Source of the DNA: Pseudomonas beijingensis
GTDB taxonomy: Bacteria > Pseudomonadota > Gammaproteobacteria > Pseudomonadales > Pseudomonadaceae
Direction: 5' to 3'
Assembly: GCF_030687295.1 (NCBI RefSeq)
Contig: NZ_CP117425.1
Coordinates: 2,918,001-2,982,000, forward strand
Length of the DNA: 64,000 bases
The translations under genes were made by a program, and so were the position numbers. The notes beneath the pieces are model-generated. The model saw nothing but the letters and a program-made list of their open reading frames with translations, made no database searches and was not told where the DNA came from. Shown one piece after another: positions 1 to 9,323 of this stretch (position 1 is its first letter; every line of letters begins with the position of its first letter).

Positions 1-657
1 GGCGATGCCATCGAGCAAAGCTGCGTGTTCACAGCCGATCCGAGCTGGCTCGAATATGACTACACCCGCGCCATGCTCATCGGTGCGTTGTGTCACGAGC
101 AGCCGGAAAGCGCGCTGTTCCTGGGGCTGGGCGCCGGTACGCTGACCCAGGCCTGCCTCAAGTTCCTGCCGCTGGAAGATGTCGAAGCCATCGAACTGCG
201 CCCCGACGTGCCGCGCCTGGCCATCGAATACCTGGGGCTGGACGACGATCCGCGACTGTACATCCGTATTGGCGATGCCTTGGAATTGCTTGAAACGGCG
301 GAGCCGGCGGACCTGATTTTCGTCGACCTTTACACCGATGTCGGCCCAGGCGTCGGGCACTTGGCCTGGGGGTTCCTGGAAAACTGCCAGAAACGCCTCA
401 ACCCGGGCGGCTGGCTGGTGATCAACCAATGGGCCACCGACGACGGCAAGCCCTTGGGGGCGGCGCTGTTGCGCGGCTTGTACCACCGGCATTACTGGGA
501 GCTGCCGGTGAAGGAGGGCAACGTGATCCTGATCGTGCCGGCGGACCTGGATCAGGAGCTGGACATGCAAGGACTGGCCACCAGGGCCGAAGGGCTGGCG
601 CCGCGGCTGGGCTATTCGTTGCAGTCGTTGATCAAGGCTATTCGCCCGGCGACCTGA
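1..657 (+). CDS. Spermidine synthase-like protein, 5' partial
   Basis: The reading frame is open from base 1, so the true start lies upstream and 218 residues are visible. A glycine-rich SAM-type loop (FLGLGAGTLTQ) is followed by an acidic strand end (VEAIELRPDV) and a D-L-I-F-V-D-L-Y segment. This is the Rossmann methyltransferase layout of the SpeE/spermidine-synthase family. Many Pseudomonas genomes encode such stand-alone SpeE-like proteins that lack the complete polyamine-binding set. I therefore call the fold and not the substrate. The GTG at base 25 is an internal codon and is not taken as the start. A REPIN follows the stop. Confidence 0.7.
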   Translation, partial: GDAIEQSCVFTADPSWLEYDYTRAMLIGALCHEQPESALFLGLGAGTLTQACLKFLPLEDVEAIELRPDVPRLAIEYLGLDDDPRLYIRIGDALELLETAEPADLIFVDLYTDVGPGVGHLAWGFLENCQKRLNPGGWLVINQWATDDGKPLGAALLRGLYHRHYWELPVKEGNVILIVPADLDQELDMQGLATRAEGLAPRLGYSLQSLIKAIRPAT

Positions 658-681
658 CACACGTCCCAGGGGGTGAAAAAA

Positions 682-772
682 CTTGTGGGAGCAAAGCTTG
701 CTCGCGAAGAACACAACTCAGTACTTGCGGAAATCGCAGTGTCTGCATCGCGAGCAAGCTTTGCTCCCACAG
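682..772. repeat. REPIN (inverted pair of REP palindromes)
   Basis: Two REP units with GGGAGCAAAGCTTGCTCGCG-type cores lie in inverted orientation about 40 bp apart. They are in the gap between the spermidine-synthase-like gene and deaD. This is the typical Pseudomonas REP doublet, probably mobilised by a RAYT transposase encoded elsewhere. No RAYT gene is in this window. Confidence 0.9.
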
Positions 773-875
773 GTAAAGATGAATCGTTTTAGCTGGCTGC
801 CCCAAGGCCTTGTGGCAGAGAGCCATGTATCGGGCTTTTCCGATAAAAAAAGCTCCCTTTTTGGGCGAATTCCGG

Positions 876-1100
876 TATAGTGCGCGCCGGCCTTTAGCCG
901 GGCCGCGTCAAGGTAGCGCAATTCTCCGAAGTCAGCTTCGGTTGCATGTCCGCACAACGGATGCTTCCACGACGTTCTTTTTCATTCATTCGTTTTCGCA
1001 AATCCCCGCCGACAAAGCAGCCAGGGCGACTCTTGAGTCTCAACACGGCATGCGCAGCTTTGGAGCATGGGTCTTTGCGGATGCACTTAGAGGCAGACCC
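876..1100 (+). promoter_or_regulatory. Probable deaD promoter (-10) and long untranslated leader
   Basis: A TATAGT hexamer at 876-881 is a good sigma70 -10 element; no clear -35 is seen 17 bp upstream. It leaves a leader of about 210 nt before the deaD ATG at 1101. Long leaders are usual for cold-shock helicase genes. The leader starts with a short GC-rich inverted motif (GCCGG...CCGGGC, about 886-902). The extended frame upstream of 1101 has no helicase homology and is treated as untranslated. Promoter and leader are inferred. Confidence 0.45.
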
Positions 1101-2774
1101 ATGACCCAGGAAACCGGCGGCTTCGCCGCTTTTAATCTCAACCCGAACATTCTTGCTGCCGTCATTGCGACCGGCTACGAAGAACCTTCGGCGATTCAGC
1201 AGCAATCGATCCCGATCATCATGGCCGGCCACGACATGATTGGCCAGGCGCAAACCGGTACGGGTAAAACCGCTGCGTTCGCCCTGCCGATCCTGCATCG
1301 CATCGATCCTGCCAAGCGCGAGCCGCAAGCCCTGATCCTGGCGCCAACCCGTGAGTTGGCGCTGCAAGTAGCCACCGCTTTTGAAACTTACTCCAAGCAA
1401 ATGCCTGGCGTTACCGTTGTGGCCGTTTACGGCGGCGCCCCGATGGGCCCACAACTGAAAGCTATCCGTAATGGCGCGCAGATCGTTGTCGCCACGCCGG
1501 GTCGTCTGTGCGACCACCTGCGTCGTGACGAAAAAGTCCTGGCTACCGTGAACCACCTGGTTCTCGACGAAGCCGACGAGATGCTCAAGCTGGGCTTCAT
1601 GGATGACCTGGAAGTCATCTTCAAGGCTCTGCCAGCAACCCGCCAGACTGTATTGTTCTCGGCCACCCTGCCGCAATCGATTCGTGCCATTGCCGAGCGC
1701 CACCTGCGCGATCCGCAACACGTAAAGATCCAGACCAAGACTCAGACCGTCACCGCGATTGAACAGGCTCACCTGCTGGTTCACGCCGACCAGAAGACTT
1801 CCGCCGTTCTCAGCTTGCTGGAAGTGGAAGACTTCGACGCCCTGATCATGTTCGTGCGCACCAAGCAAGCGACCCTGGACCTGGCCAGCGCCCTGGAAGC
1901 CAAAGGCTACAAAGCCGCTGCGCTGAACGGTGACATTGCCCAGAACCAGCGTGAGCGCGTGATCGACTCCCTCAAGGATGGCCGCCTGGACATCGTTGTG
2001 GCGACCGACGTCGCGGCCCGTGGCCTGGACGTTCCGCGCATCACCCACGTGTTCAACGTGGACATGCCGTACGACCCGGAATCCTACGTTCACCGTATCG
2101 GCCGTACTGGTCGTGCCGGTCGCGAAGGCCGTGCACTGTTGCTGGTCACCCCACGTGAGCGCCGCATGCTGCAAGTGATCGAGCGTGTGACTGGCCAGAA
2201 GGTGGCTGAAGTTCGCCTGCCGGACGCCCAGGCCGTTCTCGATGCTCGCATCAAGAAACTGACCAACAGCCTGTCGCCCCTGGTGGCTGACGCCGAATCG
2301 ACCCACGGTGAGTTGCTCGATCGCCTGACCGCCGACATCGGTTGCACCCCACGCGCCCTGGCCGCCGCACTGCTGCGCAAGGCCACCAATGGCCAAGCGC
2401 TGAACCTGGCTGCAATCGAGAAGGAACGTCCCCTGGTGCCGAACAACGCACCGCGTGGCGATCGTCCCGAGCGCACCGGTGATCGTCCGGACCGTGGTGA
2501 TCGCGAGCGTCGTGCTCCGATCCCGTTGGCCGAAGGTCGTGCGCGCTGCCGTACCGCGCTGGGTGCCCGTGACGGCATCGCGGCCAAGAACCTGCTGGGT
2601 GCCATCCTCAACGAAGGCGGCCTGGCCCGCGAAGCGATCGGCCGCATCCAGGTGCGCGACAGCTTCAGCCTGGTCGAGCTGCCGGAAGATGGTCTGGAGA
2701 AGTTGCTGACCAAACTCAAAGACACCCGCGTCGCTGGCAAGCAGCTCAAGCTGCGTCGCTACCGCGAGGATTGA
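1101..2774 (+). CDS. deaD: DEAD-box ATP-dependent RNA helicase DeaD/CsdA
   Basis: A 557-residue helicase that unwinds structured RNA, typically during ribosome assembly and mRNA turnover in the cold. The Q-motif region with FAAF near residue 10 is followed by motif I (AQTGTGKT), PTRELA, TPGR, DEAD, SAT, and in the second RecA lobe ARGLD and HRIGRTGRAGR. A basic, arginine/aspartate-rich linker (about 450-475) precedes a C-terminal DbpA-type RNA-binding domain ending in LKLRRYRED. The ATG at 1101 was chosen because homology begins there (MTQETGGFAAF); the frame is open further upstream without homology. A strong terminator follows. Length and domain order match Pseudomonas DeaD. Confidence 0.93.
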   Translation: MTQETGGFAAFNLNPNILAAVIATGYEEPSAIQQQSIPIIMAGHDMIGQAQTGTGKTAAFALPILHRIDPAKREPQALILAPTRELALQVATAFETYSKQMPGVTVVAVYGGAPMGPQLKAIRNGAQIVVATPGRLCDHLRRDEKVLATVNHLVLDEADEMLKLGFMDDLEVIFKALPATRQTVLFSATLPQSIRAIAERHLRDPQHVKIQTKTQTVTAIEQAHLLVHADQKTSAVLSLLEVEDFDALIMFVRTKQATLDLASALEAKGYKAAALNGDIAQNQRERVIDSLKDGRLDIVVATDVAARGLDVPRITHVFNVDMPYDPESYVHRIGRTGRAGREGRALLLVTPRERRMLQVIERVTGQKVAEVRLPDAQAVLDARIKKLTNSLSPLVADAESTHGELLDRLTADIGCTPRALAAALLRKATNGQALNLAAIEKERPLVPNNAPRGDRPERTGDRPDRGDRERRAPIPLAEGRARCRTALGARDGIAAKNLLGAILNEGGLAREAIGRIQVRDSFSLVELPEDGLEKLLTKLKDTRVAGKQLKLRRYRED

Positions 2775-2803
2775 TCGGCTCTTGGGCTGATTGATCGAAC
2801 ATG

Positions 2804-2834
2804 AAAAATCCCCGACTGGTTCGGGGATTTTTTT
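2804..2834 (+). terminator. Rho-independent terminator of deaD
   Basis: AAATCCCCGA-CTGG-TCGGGGATTT hairpin followed by a T run, 30 nt after the deaD stop. Its flanking A and T tracts are symmetric, so it could act in both directions. Confidence 0.9.
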
Positions 2835-2876
2835 GCCTGGCGTTTGGTATGTCTTCAGGGGAAGTGTCGTGGAGGC

Positions 2877-2956
2877 CAATCGCGAGCAAGCTGGCTCCCA
2901 CACTGGATTTGCGGCGCTCACAAACTCCCTGTGGGAGCGAGCTTGCTCGCGATTGC
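2877..2956. repeat. REPIN between deaD and ygiD
   Basis: Inverted REP pair: TCGCGAGCAAGCTGGCTCCCA on the left and its near-complement starting GTGGGAGCGAGCTTGCTCGC on the right, about 30 bp apart. It sits in the convergent gap between deaD and the leftward ygiD gene. Confidence 0.88.
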
Positions 2957-2970
2957 AGCGACGCGGTCCA

Positions 2971-3738
2971 TCAGTCGAACCGATAAATGTCCATCCCCAG
3001 CGTCCCCATCGTGAACCCTGCATGGGCCACACTGAATGTCCCACCGGCACCCCGGGCAAAATACAGCGGCAACAAGTGCTCGTCGCTGGGGTGGCTGCGT
3101 ACGGCATTGGGCGCCTGACGGCGGTAGTCGTGCAGCGCGGCCTCGTCGTTGGCCGCCAGGTGCTCGACCATCCAATCACGAAAGGCCTTGGCCCAGGGTT
3201 CGATGCTGTCAGGGCCGGCGTTCCAGTCCAGGTCGCGCAGGTTATGGGTGATGCTTCCGGAGCCGATCAGCAGGACGCCCTCTTGGCGCAGGCTTGCCAG
3301 GGCCTGGCCGACCTGTGTCTGCAGCAGCGGTCCCTGGCGGCTGGGCAGGGAAACCTGCACCACCGGGATGTCGGCCTCGGGGTACATCAACGACAATGGC
3401 ACCCAGACGCCATGGTCGGACGGCCGTTGAGGGTCGAGGCGGGCTGACAGGTGCGCGGCGTTGAGCATGTCGGCTACTTGCTCTGCCAGTTGAGGATCGC
3501 CAGGCGCGGGGTACTGCACTTCATACAGCGCGGGGGGAAAGCCGCCGAAGTCGTGCCAAGTGCGCGGCTGCGGATTGGCGCTGACCAACAGTTCGTTGCT
3601 TTCCCAGTGGGCGGAGACGATGACGATGGCCTTGGGCTTGGGCAACTGACCGGCCAGGCGAGCCAGGGCCGGGCCGCTGGCACCGGGCTCCAAGGCCAGC
3701 ATCGGTGAGCCATGGGAGATAAACAGGCTGGGCAGCAT
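2971..3738 (-). CDS. ygiD: Extradiol ring-cleavage dioxygenase, 4,5-DOPA dioxygenase family (YgiD)
   Basis: A 255-residue LigB-superfamily protein. It starts MLPSLFISHGSPML, where the histidine of SHGSP is an expected metal ligand. Further features are VSAHWES (second metal histidine), the conserved PSDHGVWVPL block around residue 110, and GSGSITHNL with a catalytic-type histidine. YgiD-type enzymes open L-DOPA-like catechols with a single metal ion; the physiological substrate in bacteria is uncertain. The length is normal for the family. It is divergent from tpm with a 103-bp AT-rich gap that must hold both promoters. Confidence 0.85.
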   Translation of the reverse strand: MLPSLFISHGSPMLALEPGASGPALARLAGQLPKPKAIVIVSAHWESNELLVSANPQPRTWHDFGGFPPALYEVQYPAPGDPQLAEQVADMLNAAHLSARLDPQRPSDHGVWVPLSLMYPEADIPVVQVSLPSRQGPLLQTQVGQALASLRQEGVLLIGSGSITHNLRDLDWNAGPDSIEPWAKAFRDWMVEHLAANDEAALHDYRRQAPNAVRSHPSDEHLLPLYFARGAGGTFSVAHAGFTMGTLGMDIYRFD

Positions 3739-3841
3739 GAAGGGACTCCTGAGCGTTAAGATGGGGTCATCTTCCGTCAGGTCTATGATCTAAATCTAAT
3801 ATAAGTTTTAGCCTGTTTTGATCGAATTTTTGGAGCGAATC

Positions 3842-4495
3842 ATGGAGCCCGAGTTTTGGCACAAGCGCTGGTCATCGAACCAGATCGGTTTTCACTTGCC
3901 GGAGGTGAACCCTTACCTGCAACGTTTCTGGCCGCAACTGGGATTGGCCCGGGGCAGTCGGGTGCTGGTGCCGTTGTGTGGAAAAAGCCTGGATCTGCTG
4001 TGGCTTGCCCATCAGGGCTACTCGGTGCTGGGCGTGGAGTTGTCGGAAAAAGCCGCCACTGATTTTTTTCTTGAGCATCAGCTTGAGCCGGTTGTGAGTG
4101 AAGAGGGGGCTTTCAGGGTGTTCCGTGCCGGTGATATCGAGATTCGCTGCGGTGATTTCTTTGCCCTGGGCGCGCAGGATGTGGCCGATTGTACGGGGCT
4201 GTACGATCGCGCTGCGTTGATTGCCTTGCCTATGCCGATGCGGGAGCGGTACGCGGCTCACCTGCAGAGGATTTTGCCCGGCGGTGTCGGCTTGTTGATT
4301 ACCTTGGATTACAACCAGGATGAAATGCCTGGCCCACCGTTTTCCGTCGGGGATGATGAGGTGCAGCGGCTGTGGGGAGAGGGTTGGCGGCTGGAGGTTT
4401 TGCAGGAGCAGGATGTGCTTGGGGAGAGCTGGAATTTTTTGCAGGCGGGGGTGACGAGGTTGGATGAGCGGGTGTATCGGATTTCCAGTTATTGA
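3842..4495 (+). CDS. tpm: Thiopurine S-methyltransferase
   Basis: A 217-residue SAM-dependent methyltransferase. The start [18 protein letters not shown] and the block [16 protein letters not shown] (SAM-binding motif I) are signatures of bacterial TPMT. In Pseudomonas the enzyme methylates selenium and tellurium species and thiopurine-like thiols. GVELSEKAA follows as the acidic strand contacting SAM, and a [12 protein letters not shown] segment forms motif IV. The ATG at 3842 has a TTGGAGCGA ribosome site directly upstream and is preferred over a non-homologous upstream extension at 3818. It is followed by the IS-interrupted composite repeat. Confidence 0.93.
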   Translation: MEPEFWHKRWSSNQIGFHLPEVNPYLQRFWPQLGLARGSRVLVPLCGKSLDLLWLAHQGYSVLGVELSEKAATDFFLEHQLEPVVSEEGAFRVFRAGDIEIRCGDFFALGAQDVADCTGLYDRAALIALPMPMRERYAAHLQRILPGGVGLLITLDYNQDEMPGPPFSVGDDEVQRLWGEGWRLEVLQEQDVLGESWNFLQAGVTRLDERVYRISSY

Positions 4496-4619
4496 TGAGC
4501 CCGTATCACTGGCTAATGCTGTTCACTTAAGCCGTTATTGAAGATTTTGATTATCTGTTCCGAGAGGTGTGGTTTGGTGTGTATATCCATTGCTGCGGTA
4601 ACGGCTGCTTAGGGTTCCG

Positions 4620-4628
4620 CCCTTACGG
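4620..4628. repeat. Target-site duplication of the IS4-family element (left copy)
   Basis: CCCTTACGG at 4620-4628 is repeated exactly at 6043-6051, immediately outside the two terminal inverted repeats. Removing the element and one copy restores a sequence that matches the uninterrupted paralogous arm near 30307-30330. Confidence 0.9.
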
Positions 4629-6042
4629 CCATCCCTTTCAAGGTCTTAGGTAAAATCCCCTGAAGTTTCTATCAGGGATACCCGAACGATGTGGGCCGAT
4701 GTTCTGGAGCGTTTCGAGAAAAAAGCACCTGCCAGCGTTATGGCCAAATTGGCGCTGGAGCACGCTATTGCTCCTGAGTGGGTCGATCAGGTTTTCGAAG
4801 AACATCGGCAACGGCAGTATTCTCGTGAGCTACTGTTCTCGACCATCATCAAGCTGATGTCCCTTGTTTCATTGGGTTTGAAGCCATCCCTGCACGCCGC
4901 GGCGCGGCAACTGGAAGATCTTCCTGTCAGCCTGGCGGCCCTCTACGACAAGATCAGTCGTACCGAGCCAGCTTTGTTGCGCGCCCTGGTCACGGGCTGT
5001 GCGCAGCGCCTGGCTCCAACCATCAAGGAGTTGGGTTGCACGACGATGTTGCCGGTTGGCAGGTTCGGGTGGTGGACGGTAATCACTTGGCATCCACTGA
5101 GAAACGACTGGGGCTTTACGCCACGAGCGCGGCGCCGCTCGGCCCGGGTTTTCGGTGGTCTACGACCCCGACCTGGATCAAGTCATCGACCTGCAGGCAT
5201 GTGAAGATGCCTACGCAAGCGAGCGTGTTTGCGTGCTGCCTCTCTTGGCGGATGCCGAGCCGGGCCAGGTGTGGCTGGCTGATCGACTCTATTGCACGCT
5301 CCCGGTCATGGAGGCTTGCGAACAGGTCAAAACCTCCTTTGTCATTCGTCAACAAGCCAAGCATCCACGCTTGATTCAAGAGGGGCATTGGCAAGAACCC
5401 GTGCCTGTGGACGCGGGCACTGTGCGTGAGCAGATCATTCAGGTCAGAGGCGGTTATCAGTGTCGGCGTGTCGAACTGACGCTTCATTCGCCAACAGACT
5501 CGGTGACAGCAGCTTGGTTCTGGAGCAACCTGCCTGAAAGCGTCAGCGCGCAGCAGATCGCGGAACTCTATCGCCGCCGCTGGAGCATTGAAGGCATGTT
5601 CCAGCGACTGGAAACAATCCTGGAGAGTGAAATCGAAACCCTTGGTAGCCCAAAGGCTGCGTTGCTCGGGTTCGCTACTGCGGTGTTGGCCTACAACGTC
5701 CTGGCCGTACTCAAACGAAGCGTCGAGCAAGCCCATCAGGCTTCCCAGCCTGACGGCTGGGAAGCCTCAACCTATCACTTGGCGGTTCAGGTCCGGAGTG
5801 GTTATGAAGGCCTGCAAATTGCGCTGCCCTCGGAATGTCTTCCCGTCATACCTCTGGAAAAACTGGCCCAGCGCTTGTTGGAACTGGCCAGAAACATCCA
5901 ACCAAAACAAGTTGCGAAAAATCCCCGGGGCCCCAAGGTGCCTAAACCCAAAACATGGGTGCAAGGCACTGCGGTGCATGCACATGTTTCAACGGACCGG
6001 GTAATCAAGGCCGCCAAAACGAAAAGACCTTGAAAGGGATGG
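4629..6042 (+). mobile_element. IS4-family insertion sequence, 1414 bp
   Basis: Perfect 19-bp terminal inverted repeats: CCATCCCTTTCAAGGTCTT at 4629-4647 and its complement at 6024-6042. They are flanked by a perfect 9-bp direct repeat. One transposase gene fills the element and its stop lies inside the right inverted repeat. The intact ends and duplication show a clean transposition into the left arm of a composite repeat. The transposase has two apparent frameshifts, so the copy is probably immobile unless those are sequencing errors. Confidence 0.93.
4689..6033 (+). pseudogene. IS4-family transposase, broken by two frameshifts
   Basis: DDE transposase read in three successive frames. Frame one runs from the ATG at 4689 to about 5052 (...TTMLP). 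Frame two carries GWQVRVVDGNHLASTEKRL (first catalytic D) to about 5115. Frame three, from about 5118, carries VVYDPDLDQ, LADRLYC (second D) and YRRRWSIEGMFQRLE (the IS4 Y-(2)-R-(3)-E-type signature with the catalytic E). Each junction is explained by one missing base, at GCCGGTTGG and at GGGGCTTTACG. All three acidic residues are present, so the ancestral copy was probably active. Confidence 0.88.
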
Positions 6043-6322
6043 CCCTTACGGCGGGTCACTTTTGGAAGAGCGCCAAAAGTAACCAAAAACGCTTTCCCCC
6101 ACCGCTCGGCACCTCGCTAAGGCTCGGTGTGCCCTCACTCCGGCATTGCTCCGTGGGCCCGCCGCGAAGGGCCATCCATGGCCCAGCGCGGCTATCCCGG
6201 CATCCATGCCGGGATGCCCACTGCGCAATGCCTGCGTTCGGCCAGCGTGGTTTAATGGGGCGTCCAGATCAAGATCCAAAGCAAGAGCGGGGTACATGCC
6301 AGCATCTGTTTAGCTGAACCAC

Positions 6323-6484
6323 CGCTATCGCGAGCAAGCTCGCTCCCACACTGGATCTTCAGAAGACACAAAATCCATGTACGCCGCAAAACCTGTGGGA
6401 GCGAGCTTGCTCGCGATGAGGCCGGCACATCCAACATCACCGAAAACTGACCCACCGCCATCGCGAGCAGGCTCGCTCCCACAC
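6323..6484. repeat. REPIN plus a third REP inside composite repeat A
   Basis: An inverted REP pair (about 6323-6419) is followed by a single REP of the first orientation (about 6458-6484). The same three-REP arrangement, with closely matching spacers, recurs at 30603-30765. The REPs therefore belong to the composite unit and are not an independent insertion. Confidence 0.85.
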
Positions 6485-6842
6485 TCATCCCACAGGAGAA
6501 ACGCGGTCTCACCCAGAACCAGGTCGGCTATCAGGCCGCCTCGTGGTGGACGTTGATCTCGGACGCCCCGTTAACCACGCTGGCTGAACGAAGGTGTTGC
6601 GTAGTGGGCACCTCGGCATGGATGCCGAGGTAGCCGCGCTGGGCCATGGATGGCCCTTCGCGGCGGGCCCACGGAGCAATGCCTTCGTTCAGGCATGCCG
6701 AGCCTAGGCGAGGCACCGAGTGGTGGGGCAGAAGCGTTTTGGTTACTTTTGCGCTCTTCAAAAGTGACCCGCTGTAAAAGCGGAACCCTAAGTGGCCGTT
6801 ACCGCAGCAACGGATATACACACCACTCTAAAAAACAGAGAA

Positions 6843-6886
6843 CAAAAAAACGGCGCTTCTCATTTCTGAAGAAGCGCCGTTTTTTC
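6843..6886 (-). terminator. Rho-independent terminator of htpX
   Basis: AAAAACGGCGCTTCT and AGAAGCGCCGTTTTTT flank a short loop, with A and T tracts on both sides. It lies 36 bp downstream of the leftward htpX stop. The GGCGCTTC stem resembles the hairpin at the right edge of composite repeat B (32452-32496). Confidence 0.88.
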
Positions 6887-6921
6887 TAAGTGAACAGCAT
6901 TACGCTTGACGCTCGAACCTG

Positions 6922-7809
6922 TCAGCCCCGACGACGCAGTGCGTCAATACGCTCCTCCAGCGGCGGGTGGCTCATGAACATGCGTGCCAGGCCCTGCTTG
7001 ATGCCACCGTTGATACCAAAGGCGTTCAGAGTATCGGGCATGTGCACTGGCAAGCCTTGCTCTGCGCGCAGACGTTGCAGGGCACCGATCATGGCGCTGG
7101 TGCCGGCCAGGCGTGCACCGGCGTCGTCGGCGCGGAACTCGCGTTTGCGCGAGAACCACATGACGATGGCGCTGGCGAGGATGCCCAGTACCAGCTCGGC
7201 GAAGATCGTCGCCACGTAGTAGGCAATGCCCTGGCCTTCTTCGTTCTTGAAAATCACCTTGTCGACGAAATTACCGATGATCCGGGCGAAGAACATCACG
7301 AAGGTGTTCACCACGCCTTGGATCAGCGCCAGGGTCACCATGTCGCCGTTGGCAACGTGGCCGATCTCGTGGGCCAGCACGGCCTTGACTTCATCGGGCG
7401 AGAACCGCTCGAGCAAACCCTGGCTGACGGCGACCAGGGCGTCGTTCTTGTTCCAGCCCGTGGCGAAGGCGTTGGCCTCGTAGGCCGGGAAGATACCCAC
7501 TTCCGGCATCTTGATACCGGCTTCGCGGGACAACTGCTCGACGGTCTGCAGCAGCCATTGTTCGTGACGCGTGCGCGGCTGGCTGATGATCTGGGTGCCG
7601 GTGCTCATCTTCGCCATCCACTTGGAGATGAACAGCGAGAACAGGGAACCGGCGAAACCGAACACCGCACAGAAGATCAGCAGCTGATTGAGGTTGAGGT
7701 CAACCCCATTGGCCGCCATGAACCCGTTGAAGCCAAAGAGGCTCAGGGTGATGCTGGCAATCAGCACGACCGCCAGGTTAGTGGCCAAGAACAGCAGGAT
7801 GCGCATCAT
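6922..7809 (-). CDS. htpX: Membrane zinc metalloprotease HtpX
   Basis: A 295-residue M48 protease of the inner membrane that cleaves misfolded membrane proteins together with FtsH. Two N-terminal transmembrane segments (about 4-24 and 38-58) are followed by the zinc motif in [13 protein letters not shown] (HExxH). Two more hydrophobic stretches come next, then the downstream [14 protein letters not shown] glutamate/aspartate region. The C terminus ends [16 protein letters not shown], typical of HtpX. The ATG at 7809 has GAGGAG upstream on the minus strand. The gene stands alone between a terminator and a probable heat-shock promoter. Confidence 0.96.
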   Translation of the reverse strand: MMRILLFLATNLAVVLIASITLSLFGFNGFMAANGVDLNLNQLLIFCAVFGFAGSLFSLFISKWMAKMSTGTQIISQPRTRHEQWLLQTVEQLSREAGIKMPEVGIFPAYEANAFATGWNKNDALVAVSQGLLERFSPDEVKAVLAHEIGHVANGDMVTLALIQGVVNTFVMFFARIIGNFVDKVIFKNEEGQGIAYYVATIFAELVLGILASAIVMWFSRKREFRADDAGARLAGTSAMIGALQRLRAEQGLPVHMPDTLNAFGINGGIKQGLARMFMSHPPLEERIDALRRRG

Positions 7810-7854
7810 GGTTGTGAAAATCTCCTCATGCTAAAGATGTAGCGTTATGCGGGG

Positions 7855-7884
7855 TATATAAGGTGCTGCTGCAGGCTATTCAAC
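7855..7884 (-). promoter_or_regulatory. Possible sigma32-type promoter of htpX
   Basis: Read leftward, GTTGAAT is followed after 14 bp by CCTTATAT, a partial match to the sigma32 pattern CTTGAAA-N13/14-CCCCATNT. It ends about 45 bp upstream of the htpX ATG. Family knowledge: htpX is a heat-shock gene in E. coli. The rest of the 302-bp gap up to alaA shows no other clear element except the alaA terminator. Confidence 0.4.
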
Positions 7885-8073
7885 TCGCCGACTATTTCAA
7901 ACTGTGTCCTACAGGCGTCCTAAATGTTTGAAAGACATTTCTGAAAGTGACCAGGGAAAAGAAATGCGCTGCCTGCCCCCCGTGAACGTTGAGCCCAGAT
8001 GCACGTTAACCGTCCAATCCCCAGTGTAGAAGGCCCGACGGACTCGGCAGAACGGATATGTTGCTGAATCAAA

Positions 8074-8105
8074 CAGCGTGCGAGGTGAGGACGCCTCGCA
8101 CGCTG
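8074..8105 (-). terminator. Rho-independent terminator of alaA
   Basis: A perfect 12-bp stem (CAGCGTGCGAGG / CCTCGCACGCTG) with an 8-nt loop lies just after the leftward alaA stop. Read on the minus strand it is followed by TTTGATT, a weak T tract. Confidence 0.75.
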
Positions 8106-8111
8106 CCTGGC

Positions 8112-9323
8112 TTATTGACGGTAGGACTTGAGGAAGTTGCCGATCCGGCCAATGGCCTGGTCGAGGTCATCGACCCGCGGCAGGGTCACGACGCGGAAGT
8201 GGTCCGGCCATGGCCAGTTGAACGCCGTACCCTGGACCACCAGCAGCTTCTCGGACAGCAGCAGGTCAAGGACGAACTTTTCATCGTTGTGGATCGGGCA
8301 GACCTTCGGGTCGATCCGTGGGAAGGCATACAGGGCGCCCATCGGCTTGACACAACTGACGCTGGGAATGTCGTTGAGCAGTTCCCAGGTACGATTGCGC
8401 TGTTCCAGCAGCCGGCCCTGGGGCAGGACCAGGTCGTTGATGCTCTGGTAGCCGCCCAGCGCCGTCTGGATCGCATGCTGGCTCGGCACGTTGGCGCACA
8501 GGCGCATGTTGGCCAGCATGTCGATGCCTTCGATGTAACTCTGGGCATGGTGCTTGGGCCCGGAGATGGCGATCCAGCCGGAGCGGAAACCGGCGACCCG
8601 ATAGGACTTGGACAGGCCGTTGAAGGTCAGGCACAGCAGGTCCGGTGCCAGGGAGGCGGTGCACACGTGCACGGCGTCGTCGTAGAGGATCTTGTCGTAG
8701 ATCTCGTCGGAGAACACCACCAGGTTGTGCTGGCGGGCCAGTTCCAGCATGCCCAGCAGCACTTCCCGGGAGTACACGGCGCCGGTCGGGTTGTTCGGGT
8801 TGATGATCACCAATGCCTTGGTGTTGGGCGTGATCTTGGCCTTGATGTCCGCCAGGTCGGGAAACCAGTTGGCCTGTTCGTCGCACAGGTAATGCACCGG
8901 GTTGCCACCGGACAGGCTCACGGCAGCGGTCCACAGCGGATAGTCCGGTGCTGGCACCAGGACTTCGTCGCCGTTGTTGAGCAGGGCCTGCATGGACATC
9001 ACGATCAACTCGGACACGCCGTTGCCCAGGTAGATGTCCTCGATGCCGATTCCTTCGACCTGCTTCTGCTGGTAATACTGCATCACGGCCTTGCGCGCAC
9101 TGAACAGGCCCTTGGAGTCGCTGTAGCCCTGGGCGGTCGGCAGGTTGCGAATGACGTCCTGGAGGATTTCATCGGGCGCTTCGAAACCAAAGGGTGCCGG
9201 GTTGCCGATGTTCAGCTTGAGGATGCGATGGCCTTCCTCTTCCAGGCGTTTGGCGTGCTTGAGCACCGGGCCGCGAATGTCGTAGCAGACGTTGGCGAGC
9301 TTGTTCGATTTGCTGACCTGCAT
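8112..9323 (-). CDS. alaA: Alanine-synthesizing aminotransferase AlaA (class I/II, PLP)
   Basis: A 403-residue fold-type I aminotransferase close to E. coli AlaA/YfbQ, converting pyruvate and glutamate to alanine and 2-oxoglutarate. Visible are NIGNPAPFGFE, the tyrosine/aspartate PAPDYPLW region, INPNNPTGAVYS, DEIYDKI (PLP ring aspartate), and LSKSYRVAGFRSGW with the PLP lysine. A much longer open frame extends to 9722, but homology begins at MQVSKSNKLANVCYDIRGP, so the ATG at 9323 is used. It is divergent from msrB; this neighbourhood matches P. aeruginosa PA2827-PA2828. Confidence 0.93.
   Translation of the reverse strand: MQVSKSNKLANVCYDIRGPVLKHAKRLEEEGHRILKLNIGNPAPFGFEAPDEILQDVIRNLPTAQGYSDSKGLFSARKAVMQYYQQKQVEGIGIEDIYLGNGVSELIVMSMQALLNNGDEVLVPAPDYPLWTAAVSLSGGNPVHYLCDEQANWFPDLADIKAKITPNTKALVIINPNNPTGAVYSREVLLGMLELARQHNLVVFSDEIYDKILYDDAVHVCTASLAPDLLCLTFNGLSKSYRVAGFRSGWIAISGPKHHAQSYIEGIDMLANMRLCANVPSQHAIQTALGGYQSINDLVLPQGRLLEQRNRTWELLNDIPSVSCVKPMGALYAFPRIDPKVCPIHNDEKFVLDLLLSEKLLVVQGTAFNWPWPDHFRVVTLPRVDDLDQAIGRIGNFLKSYRQ

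Larger units (their letters stand above)
4576..6827. repeat. Composite repeat copy A with inverted arms, interrupted by an IS4-family element
   Basis: The left arm begins GTGTATATCC near 4579, is cut by the IS at 4628 and resumes at 6052-6255. The right arm (about 6545-6827) is its inverted copy and ends GGATATACAC. Between the arms lie three REP units and a shared unique centre. With the IS removed the element is about 830 bp. Each arm is itself a chain of small hairpins, for example CCGCTGTAAAAGCGG and ACTTTTG...CAAAAGT. No coding frame is convincing. A second full copy lies at 30268-32433. Both copies sit between convergent genes (here tpm and htpX). Confidence 0.85.

Noticed and set aside
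894..3179. A 761-codon minus-strand frame
   Set aside because: Antisense shadow of deaD running into ygiD; no homology and no start signals.
6531..6821. Small frames inside the composite repeats (also 30303-30879)
   Set aside because: They recur in both repeat copies, on both strands and in several frames, as expected for palindromic noncoding repeats; none has a conserved start or ribosome site.
7900..7930. Second BvgA-like motif (TCCTACA) upstream of htpX
   Set aside because: A single partial heptad, not repeated with helical phasing; regarded as chance.
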